Source: Spirochaetaceae bacterium
GTDB taxonomy: Bacteria; Spirochaetota; Spirochaetia; DSM-27196; SKKC01
Assembly: GCA_003554375.1 (NCBI GenBank)
Contig: PWGF01000015.1
Coordinates: forward strand, 1 to 7,132
Direction: 5' to 3'
Length of the DNA stretch: 7,132 nucleotides
The translations under genes were made by a program, and so were the position numbers. This document shows, in pieces, positions 1 to 4,940 of the stretch (the stretch's first letter is position 1; each line of letters opens with the position of its first letter). A model generated the notes under the pieces. That model had not been told where the DNA came from. It made no database searches and saw only the letters and a program-made list of their open reading frames with translations.

Positions 1-42
1 GCACAAGACGGGCGAACGAAAACCCCGATGTGACGCGCCCCG

Positions 43-71
43 TTTACACACGCCCCGGGAGCGGGTAGGAT
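43..71 (+). promoter_or_regulatory. Putative sigma70-type promoter of mraY
   Basis: A -35 box TTTACA (43-48, 5 of 6 consensus matches) is separated by exactly 17 bases from a -10 box TAGGAT (66-71, 4 of 6). Transcription would start near 78, giving a leader of about a dozen bases that still holds the GGAG ribosome-binding site at 81-84. Seen by eye only. It implies that mraY can be transcribed independently of whatever lies to the left. Confidence 0.5.
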
Positions 72-90
72 ACCGCGCGCGGAGATAGCA

Positions 91-1137
91 ATGCTCTACC
101 ATATCGGCGTACTACTGCAAGAATTCTATGGTCCGTTTCGACTACTGGCTTCATATCTGTTTCTGATAGTGGCCGGGACATCTGCAGCGTTCTTGGTGAC
201 GTTGCTCGTGCTCCCCGGTGCCGCCCGCTTTCTCCCGCAAGACCGGGGTCGCGAGTATGCCGTGCAGGCACTCGCAGCGCGCGGAAAGCCCACCGGGTCC
301 GGGATCGTTTTCATCACAATCTTTCTAATGTTGAGCCTTCTCTTCGTCCCGTTTCGGTTGGATCAGGTAGTAGTCTTGTTGATCACGTTCCTGGCGATGA
401 TCTCCGGCTTCTTGGACGATCGTAGCAATCGTGCGTGGAACGAGTACATCAAAGGAGCCATAGACGGTGGAATCGCCCTTATTACAGCCATCTACCTTCT
501 TCCTCGCTACAGTGCGATCTGGCTTCCGTTCGTCACCGGGGAGTTCATACTGCCGTGGTGGCTGTTCTTGCCGCTTGGGGTAGCCATCATCTGGTTGTCG
601 ATCAACAGCACCAACTGCACTGATGGCGTCGATGGGCTGTCGAGTACGCTGGTCCTCCTGGGCTTGATCAGTATCGCGCTTCTTCTCTATTTCGTGCTCG
701 GGCATGTGGAGATTTCGCACCATTTACTTCTGCCGCACTATCCGGACGCTTCCCGATGGGCGATCATGGTGTTCGTGCTTGTCGGATGCCTTTCCGGGTA
801 CCTGTGGTACAATGCGTATCCAAGTCAGTTTCTTATGGGAGACGCCGGCTCGCGCGCCTTGGGTTACTTCATCGGTGTGGTGATTCTTGTATCACGGAAT
901 CCGTTTCTCTTCCTCATTGTGAGCAGCGTTATTCTGGTGAACGGGGGCACCGGGCTCGTCAAGGTGCTCTTGCTTCGCTTCTTCCGAGTCAAGGTGCTTC
1001 ACAATATTCGATTCCCTCTCCACGATCATTTTCGGAACGTGCGCCAGTGGTCAAACACACAGGTTCTGATACGATTTGCGCTGATTCAGATCTTGCTGAT
1101 CATCATGCTTTTCGGATTGTTCATAAAAGTCAGGTAG
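91..1137 (+). CDS. mraY: Phospho-N-acetylmuramoyl-pentapeptide-transferase (MraY)
   Basis: Integral membrane enzyme that transfers phospho-MurNAc-pentapeptide from UDP to undecaprenyl phosphate, making lipid I, the first membrane step of peptidoglycan synthesis. The 348-residue product has the usual family length and about ten hydrophobic segments. Family motifs appear in order: GKPTGSG (65-71, canonical KPTMGG), the Mg-binding pair Asp109-Asp110 in FLDD, NSTNCTDGVDGL (172-183), MGDAGSRALG (249-258, with Asp251), and a C-terminal PLHDHF (309-314, canonical HHH) followed by QVLIRF. The ATG at 91 has GGAG six bases upstream. The gene lies outside a recognisable dcw cluster: its right-hand neighbour is a convergent ABC ATPase gene, not murD. 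Three motif positions differ from the textbook enzyme: Asn113 at the DDxxK lysine, HDH for HHH, and NGGTG where an ET motif is usual. The overall pattern still fits MraY better than WecA/TagO-type relatives. Confidence 0.92.
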   Translation: MLYHIGVLLQEFYGPFRLLASYLFLIVAGTSAAFLVTLLVLPGAARFLPQDRGREYAVQALAARGKPTGSGIVFITIFLMLSLLFVPFRLDQVVVLLITFLAMISGFLDDRSNRAWNEYIKGAIDGGIALITAIYLLPRYSAIWLPFVTGEFILPWWLFLPLGVAIIWLSINSTNCTDGVDGLSSTLVLLGLISIALLLYFVLGHVEISHHLLLPHYPDASRWAIMVFVLVGCLSGYLWYNAYPSQFLMGDAGSRALGYFIGVVILVSRNPFLFLIVSSVILVNGGTGLVKVLLLRFFRVKVLHNIRFPLHDHFRNVRQWSNTQVLIRFALIQILLIIMLFGLFIKVR

Positions 1138-1951
1138 CGTTCTGAGCATATGTGGCTGAGGAAGGCTCGGAATTGCTTCCGGTTGAGGCGAGCGGACCGA
1201 CATTGCCGACGAGCTCAATCCGCCCTCCGTACGCTTGCTTCACGTTTTCTTCGGTGAACGCAGATCCGGCCGGACCGGAGGCAACAACGCGTACGTTGAG
1301 AAGCGTAACCCAGTCGAAGTAGGACTCCACCGTCTGAAGGTCGTGATGAACCACGAGCAGGGTCCGCTCACGTTCCTTGAGCTCACGGAGGAGATCCACG
1401 ATTGCGCGCTCGGTCAGCGCGTCGACTCCTTGAAACGGCTCATCCATTAGATATACCTCCGCGTCCTGAACGAGTGCGCGCGCAAGGAAAGTCCGCTGTT
1501 GCTGCCCCCCGGAAAGCTCGCTGATCTGTCGATCGGCCATAGCCTCCATGCCGACTCGGCGAAGTGCCTCGCGAGCTTGAGCGAACTCTCGTCTCCCGGG
1601 GCGGCGAAACCATCCGAGTCGCCCGTAGGTGCCCATAAGGACGACGTCGAGGACGGTGGTCGGGAAGTCCCAGTCGACTGACGTTCGCTGCGGTATGTAG
1701 CCGAGCTTCTTTCGCGCGAATTGTGCCGGCTGTCCCAGAACGCGAATGCTTCCTGCGGCCGGCGGTACGATACCCATCACCGCCTTGAGGAGCGTGCTCT
1801 TGCCTGCCCCGTTGGGACCGAGAATCCCCATGGTGATGCCGCGCGGCACCTGCAGATCGATATCCCACAGGACAGGAGTCTCATCGTACGCTACCGTTAG
1901 ATCTTGCGTCTCCACAGCCGGAACAGCCGGGGTGTCTTCGCTTTTCGCCAT
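1130..1951 (-). CDS. Metal (Mn/Zn/Fe-type) ABC transporter ATP-binding protein, TroB/MntB/ZnuC family
   Basis: Cytoplasmic ATPase that would energise a manganese, zinc or iron importer. The 273-residue product carries Walker A GPNGAGKST (45-53), Q-loop Gln88, the signature LSGGQ (147-151 region), Walker B YLMDEPF with catalytic Glu171, D-loop GVDA (175-178) and the switch His203. The stretch PQRTSVDWDFPTTVLDVVLM (87-106) and the following RLGWFRRP are hallmarks of the TroB/MntB branch of metal transporters. The start at 1951 is chosen because ABC homology begins soon after it and AGAGG sits ten bases upstream. The frame stays open for 100 more codons upstream, but that part looks like nothing known. 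About 25 residues after the last conserved element form a Ser/Ala/Thr-rich tail. No permease or solute-binding gene adjoins it: mraY converges downstream and the next gene upstream is divergent. The metal substrate cannot be told from sequence. Confidence 0.94.
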   Translation of the reverse strand: MAKSEDTPAVPAVETQDLTVAYDETPVLWDIDLQVPRGITMGILGPNGAGKSTLLKAVMGIVPPAAGSIRVLGQPAQFARKKLGYIPQRTSVDWDFPTTVLDVVLMGTYGRLGWFRRPGRREFAQAREALRRVGMEAMADRQISELSGGQQQRTFLARALVQDAEVYLMDEPFQGVDALTERAIVDLLRELKERERTLLVVHHDLQTVESYFDWVTLLNVRVVASGPAGSAFTEENVKQAYGGRIELVGNVGPLASTGSNSEPSSATYAQNAT

Positions 1952-2149
1952 TTGACGGTTACCTCTCGACCTATGCGCCACTGCACTCGCAGCGTCCGGT
2001 TGCTTATCGGCCCGCGGGACAGCCCGGCACGTGCGCGAGCCGGACAGTATTTGGTGGAAGTACAGCTCGAGCATCACGACAGCTCCGCATGTACACCGGC
2101 TGGCGACGGCGCACGTTACGAAGCTCGACGAGCCGCGTTTCCGTAGTAC

Positions 2150-2178
2150 AATGTAATCCATTTCGCCCTTGCTGCCCA
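2150..2178 (-). promoter_or_regulatory. Possible promoter and overlapping palindrome upstream of the metal ATPase
   Basis: Read on the minus strand, TGGGCA (2178-2173, 4 of 6 matches to -35) is followed after 17 bases by TACATT (2155-2150, 4 of 6 matches to -10). The -10 overlaps the odd palindrome TACAATGTA (2147-2155), which could be half of an operator or chance. The transcript would have a leader of nearly 200 bases before the ATG at 1951. Weak evidence by eye. Confidence 0.25.
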
Positions 2179-2246
2179 GTGGGGGCTTGGAGGTGTTGGC
2201 CGGCCGGAGAATGCTTGGAGGCACGGTCACAGAGGCACGAGGTGAT

Positions 2247-2275
2247 TGCACAGTCCGGCGGTACCGGAGTACACT
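2247..2275 (+). promoter_or_regulatory. Possible promoter of the CinA-like gene
   Basis: TGCACA (2247-2252, 4 of 6 matches to -35) and TACACT (2270-2275, 4 of 6 matches to -10) are 17 bases apart. Transcription would start near 2282, only about nine bases before the ATG at 2291, so the mRNA would be nearly leaderless. This fits the absence of a Shine-Dalgarno sequence close to that ATG. Confidence 0.3.
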
Positions 2276-2290
2276 CGTGGCTTACATGCT

Positions 2291-3028
2291 ATGGGACAAA
2301 TAGGGATAATACTCGTCGGTGATGAGATTCTCGCAGCTCGGGTAGATGACGTGAACTCGACTTACATCATCCGCGCTTTCCGGGAGATCGGTTATGCAAC
2401 GAATGAGGTGCGTATTCTTCCGGACGACCGGGATCGGATTGCGGACGCGTTTCGCGCTTTCCTCCCTCGCTACGAGTACGTGATCAGTTCGGGCGGCGTA
2501 GGTCCGACGCATGATGACGTGACCCTGGAGGGGGCGGCGGCGGGATTCGGCGTTCCGTTGGAGGAGAATCCGGACATGCGCCGGTTCCTGGAGCAGCGCT
2601 ACGGCAAGCACATGCATGACGGACTGTTGCGAATGGCCAATGTGCCGCAGGGAAGCCAAGTCGACATGGACGGTGAACATGGGTGGCCGTTGATCCGGAA
2701 GGACAACGCATTCTTGCTCCCGGGCATGCCCCGCGCTCTTCAGGAGAAGGTGGACCGGATCGTCGGGAGGATTCCGTCGCGGGGCAAGTTCCTGATGGGA
2801 ACGGTCTTCTTCAGCGTGGACGAATCGCACTATGTGAACTGGCTTACGCGGTTTCGCCGGGAGCATCCGGACGTGGAGATCGGCTCGTATCCGCATTGGA
2901 ACCATCCTGAGTGCCGAGCTTCGATTACCGTCACCGGTCGAGAGGAGGCCCGGGTCAAGACGGTTACCCAGGCCGTAGTGGATTTCGCTTCAGAGCAGGG
3001 CTATCTGGTTCGATGGAACATCGCATAG
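2291..3028 (+). CDS. Stand-alone CinA N-terminal (MoaB/Mog-like, MoCF) domain protein
   Basis: The 245-residue product matches the COG1058 'competence/damage-inducible protein A' type: a MoaB/Mog-like fold without the C-terminal nicotinamide-nucleotide deamidase domain of full CinA. Visible signatures are IGIILVGDEIL (4-14), the nucleotide-binding loop SSGGVGPTHDDVT (66-78) and LLPGMPRAL (142-150). Related domains in CinA and in eukaryotic FLAD1 hydrolyse ADP-ribose or FAD, so a nucleotide pyrophosphatase role is the best guess, not shown here. The start at 2291 is chosen because the conserved strand begins at the second residue. An in-frame TTG at 2246 would add 15 unconserved residues and overlaps the putative promoter. 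No Shine-Dalgarno lies close to the ATG. Its end overlaps the next gene by 16 bases, which suggests co-transcription and coupled translation. Confidence 0.88.
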   Translation: MGQIGIILVGDEILAARVDDVNSTYIIRAFREIGYATNEVRILPDDRDRIADAFRAFLPRYEYVISSGGVGPTHDDVTLEGAAAGFGVPLEENPDMRRFLEQRYGKHMHDGLLRMANVPQGSQVDMDGEHGWPLIRKDNAFLLPGMPRALQEKVDRIVGRIPSRGKFLMGTVFFSVDESHYVNWLTRFRREHPDVEIGSYPHWNHPECRASITVTGREEARVKTVTQAVVDFASEQGYLVRWNIA

Positions 3029-3702
3029 CAGAGGCTTCGGCCAAGGATCCTTCGCACTTGGTAGTGCTCTGTCACGGATTTGGGGCGGGGGCGGAAGATC
3101 TCATGCCATTGGCCGGGGAGCTCAATGGGGCGCTCCCGGCGCGGTGGGTCTTTCCGGCTGCCCCGTTTCCGCCGGCGGGGGCAGGTCTTCCGTATGGACG
3201 CGCGTGGTTTCCTCGCTCGCCGGAAGAAGCGCAGCGAGCGCTCGTAGGCGACTACTTCGCACGGCTCGAGGAGATGGATCCGGACGGACTGAGGGCGAGC
3301 GGCGCCGAGGTCGCCGAACTGGTTCAGTCGTTCGGCATACCGTGGAGTCGGGTCATCCTCGGCGGCTTCAGTCAGGGTGCGATGGTCGCTGTGGAAACGG
3401 CGCTTGCTGCCGCCGAACGGCCGGGTGGATTGCTCCTCTTCTCCGGCTCGCTGATTGCCCGGTCGAGGTGGCAACGTGAGCTTGGCAAGCTCGGCGGCCT
3501 GCCGGCGTTCCAGAGTCATGGAGACAGCGACCCCATTCTCGCTCCGTCTTCCGGGGAACGCCTTGCGCACTTGCTGGAGAAGAACGGGCTCACCGTTCGA
3601 TTTCACCGGTTTCCCGGAGGGCATGAGATCGAATCGGGAGTGGTACGTGGTGCGCAAGCCTTTCTGCTAGGTTTCGCTGACGTCGACGATGCGCAGCCGT
3701 AG
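3013..3702 (+). CDS. Phospholipase/carboxylesterase-family alpha/beta-hydrolase
   Basis: Cytoplasmic serine hydrolase of the small bacterial carboxylesterase/lysophospholipase group (Pfam Abhydrolase_2 type); no signal peptide. The 229-residue product shows the oxyanion-hole motif HGFGAGAEDL (21-30), the nucleophile elbow GGFSQGAM (117-124, Ser120), the catalytic Asp173 in HGDSDPIL (169-176) and His204 in FPGGHEI (200-206). Length and motif spacing match the family, so the enzyme should be intact. The natural substrate is unknown; members cleave short acyl esters, lysophospholipids or thioesters. The start at 3013 is chosen because core homology begins about 15 residues later. A longer in-frame start at 2911 would overlap the CinA-like gene by over 100 bases. 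AGGG at 2997-3000 is a poorly spaced ribosome-binding site, so translation probably depends on coupling to the upstream gene, which ends inside this one. The 3' end overlaps the convergent VOC gene by 36 bases. Confidence 0.9.
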   Translation: MEHRIAEASAKDPSHLVVLCHGFGAGAEDLMPLAGELNGALPARWVFPAAPFPPAGAGLPYGRAWFPRSPEEAQRALVGDYFARLEEMDPDGLRASGAEVAELVQSFGIPWSRVILGGFSQGAMVAVETALAAAERPGGLLLFSGSLIARSRWQRELGKLGGLPAFQSHGDSDPILAPSSGERLAHLLEKNGLTVRFHRFPGGHEIESGVVRGAQAFLLGFADVDDAQP

Positions 3703-4719
3703 CCCGTGCGTATGGGCGTAATCCAGCTCCACGTTGTGGCCCGGATATCCCGCCCGTAGCTCCAACCGGAACAGTTCAGGCTGCCGGAACTCTTCATGCG
3801 CCACGAACGTAAGGAGGCCGTTCTCTAGGCGATAGGTCTCCGACTCACACTCCTCTTCTTCAGGCATTCGGAGGAGGTCCGGTGCCTTGCTTGGTTCTTC
3901 ACCGGACAGCAGCTCTCCCCAGCATTCGCGGACGAACCGAATCTCGGGGACGTGATAGACAAGTCTTAACACTCCGTGGATGCCGTTGCCGTGATCGGCT
4001 GACTCCGCGGTGATCCCGAGATCGGGCGAGCCCGACCGTAGGATGGGGCCCGAGGTGTGGTCCGGGAGCAGAATCTGTGTCCTCATTGCTTCGTCGTCTA
4101 CCGAGCGGAGCACGGTCCGGGTGTGCTGCAAACCGGGCCGCTCCGGCCCTGTCGGACAGGCCGGCTCTTTCGCCTGCTCCCGCTCTTCCGGCTGCTCGGG
4201 GAACGTCGCCTCCTTGGCGCGGCTCGGTACCATCGCAGTTTCGCGCGTCTCTTCGGACTCAGGAGGCTCGGATGACTCGGGGAGCTCCAGGGGCTCGGAC
4301 GACTGGGACGATTCGGACGATTCGGATGGCTCCGATGGCTCCGATGGCTCGGAGTCGTCTTTCGGCCAAGCTCCGGGCCCTTTCAGGAGTGAGATGCCGA
4401 ACGGGCCATCACGCGGATCTTCGAAGCGCGAATACGCCCAGCGCTTGAGCGCAGCGCCCGGTTTACGTCGAGCCCGCCGCGCTCCGCGCTTTCCGAGCGC
4501 ACGGCGACGGGCCAGCCGATGCCTTAGGCCAATCGGCCGTTCCACGAGGCAGATCCGAAAGCCGTCTGCAAACGGTATCTGGACAGTGCGAAGTCGCGGC
4601 AGCAGCTCCAGGCCTCCCGGCGCTACCGAGAAACCGAAGCGCTCGAAGTCGGCAACGGCCTGTTCTAGGTCGTGCACCTGAACAAAGACGTAGTCAAACC
4701 AGTACGAAGCGTCGGCCAT
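3667..4719 (-). CDS. VOC/glyoxalase-like two-module protein with Ser-Glu-Pro linker
   Basis: A 350-residue protein of unknown function. Residues 8-61 look like the first half of a vicinal-oxygen-chelate module of the Glyoxalase_3 type: FDYVFVQVHDLEQAV, FERFGFSVAPGG, then VQIPFADGFRICLVE. A second similar half appears at about 243-345, opening with HGVLRLVYHVPEI and ending in GLRLRIVDV. Between them lie a strongly basic patch (about 66-92, many Arg/Lys) and an acidic low-complexity tract (121-161) of Ser-Glu-Pro and Ser-Glu-Ser triplets, probably a disordered linker. Metal ligands of true glyoxalases are not obvious, so enzyme activity is uncertain. The ATG at 4719 gives a start right before the conserved strand; there is no good Shine-Dalgarno. 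It stands alone: the left neighbour converges and the right neighbour diverges. Recognition of the fold is from motif shape only. Confidence 0.68.
   Translation of the reverse strand: MADASYWFDYVFVQVHDLEQAVADFERFGFSVAPGGLELLPRLRTVQIPFADGFRICLVERPIGLRHRLARRRALGKRGARRARRKPGAALKRWAYSRFEDPRDGPFGISLLKGPGAWPKDDSEPSEPSEPSESSESSQSSEPLELPESSEPPESEETRETAMVPSRAKEATFPEQPEEREQAKEPACPTGPERPGLQHTRTVLRSVDDEAMRTQILLPDHTSGPILRSGSPDLGITAESADHGNGIHGVLRLVYHVPEIRFVRECWGELLSGEEPSKAPDLLRMPEEEECESETYRLENGLLTFVAHEEFRQPELFRLELRAGYPGHNVELDYAHTHGLRLRIVDVSET
4298..4351. repeat. 9-bp period tandem repeat inside the VOC-like gene
   Basis: Six consecutive 9-base units on the + strand: one GACGACTGG, two GACGATTCG, two GATGGCTCC and one GATGGCTCG. 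Read on the minus strand in frame, they encode the Ser-Glu-Pro and Ser-Glu-Ser triplets of the linker. A looser version continues to about 4260. As the unit is three codons, gain or loss of copies keeps the reading frame, so copy number may vary between strains. Confidence 0.85.
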
Positions 4720-4728
4720 TGCCGCGCT

Positions 4729-4757
4729 ACTCTACCGGAGAACCGCGGCAGTCGCAA
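4729..4757 (-). promoter_or_regulatory. Possible promoter of the VOC-like gene
   Basis: On the minus strand, TTGCGA (4757-4752, 4 of 6) and TAGAGT (4734-4729, 4 of 6) are separated by 17 bases. Transcription would begin near 4722, so the ATG at 4719 would be almost at the 5' end of the mRNA. This agrees with the lack of a ribosome-binding site, but the match is by eye and modest. Confidence 0.3.
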
Positions 4758-4799
4758 GGAAGCAGTGAGAAGTGAAAAGAAGACAGCCGGAGCACGGAT

Positions 4800-4826
4800 T
4801 TGACGGAGGAAGAGTGGAGCTATACT
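4800..4826 (+). promoter_or_regulatory. Putative promoter of the osmF-yehY operon
   Basis: TTGACG (4800-4805, 5 of 6 matches to -35) and TATACT (4821-4826, 5 of 6 matches to -10) are separated by 15 bases, shorter than the ideal 17. Strong boxes with a poor spacer are common in promoters that need an activator or a change in DNA supercoiling, which would suit an osmotically controlled operon; that is inference. Transcription from about 4833 gives a leader of roughly 108 bases. An A-rich purine stretch lies just upstream (4769-4782). Confidence 0.5.
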
Positions 4827-4838
4827 CTAAAGGGAAGC

Positions 4839-4889
4839 TGGCAGGCTGCGCTGCCAAAACTCCCCTCGTTGGTTGCAGGGGAGCGCTCC
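4839..4889 (+). other. Inverted repeats in the osmF leader
   Basis: Two dyads lie between the promoter and the tandem repeat. TGGCAG (4839-4844) can pair with CTGCCA (4851-4856) around a six-base loop, forming a compact GC-rich stem. GGAGCGCTCC (4880-4889) is a perfect 10-bp palindrome and is a better candidate for a protein-binding site than for a hairpin. No U-run follows either, so they do not look like an intrinsic terminator. Confidence 0.4.
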
Positions 4890-4890
4890 A

Positions 4891-4924
4891 GCGCAGCAAG
4901 TGGAGAAGCGCAGCAAGTGGAGAA
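4891..4924 (+). repeat. Perfect 17-bp tandem duplication just before the osmF ribosome-binding site
   Basis: The unit GCGCAGCAAGTGGAGAA occurs twice without mismatch (4891-4907 and 4908-4924), ending one base before the AGGAGG of osmF. Seventeen is not a multiple of three, which supports this being untranslated leader and the start of osmF being at 4941. Each copy ends in the purine-rich TGGAGAA, so it adds weak ribosome-binding-like sequence. Confidence 0.9.
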
Positions 4925-4940
4925 GAGGAGGGAGTTCAGG

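Larger units (their letters stand above)
1952..2290. other. Divergent intergenic region between the metal ATPase and the CinA-like gene
   Basis: About 340 bases without a recognised gene. It should hold the promoters for both divergent genes; candidates are given separately. Also visible are a 9-bp odd palindrome TACAATGTA (2147-2155), a 9-bp direct repeat GCTTGGAGG (2185-2193 and 2213-2221) flanking a GGCCGGCC palindrome (2198-2205), and the short palindrome CGGTACCG (2259-2266). The minus strand stays open in the ATPase frame across the region, but the translation is rich in Arg, Cys and Ser and resembles no metal-transport subunit. I looked for Mn (yybP-ykoY), cobalamin and SAM riboswitch cores and saw none that convince. 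Confidence 0.6.

Noticed and set aside
1..68. Short open stretches at the left edge that could be the tail of an upstream + strand gene (ending at TGA 31-33, TAG 66-68 or TAG 86-88 depending on frame).
   Set aside because: Too short to recognise, and three frames are equally possible.
1156..1181. Possible hairpin GGAAG...CTTCC after mraY as a terminator.
   Set aside because: Only five pairs with no T-run, and it lies inside the convergent ATPase coding sequence.
1952..2160. Possible riboswitch in the leader of the metal ATPase gene.
   Set aside because: I searched for Mn, cobalamin and SAM type cores; short matches such as GCAACCGG occur without the rest of the consensus.
1952..2251. 100-codon in-frame upstream extension of the metal ATPase gene.
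   Set aside because: Its translation is Cys/Arg/Ser-rich without any family match, while a good ribosome-binding site and the usual start of ABC homology support 1951.
2246..2290. TTG at 2246 as start of the CinA-like protein, with GAGGTGA directly before it.
   Set aside because: The ribosome-binding site would abut the codon, the added 15 residues are unconserved, and the region overlaps a candidate promoter.
2911..3012. Earlier ATG at 2911 for the esterase.
   Set aside because: It would overlap the CinA-like gene by 118 bases and add a tail rich in Arg and Gly with no family counterpart.
4800..4940. TTG at 4800 as start of the OsmF-like protein.
   Set aside because: It lies in the -35 box, the stretch contains a 17-bp (non-triplet) duplication, and ATG 4941 has an AGGAGG at nine bases.
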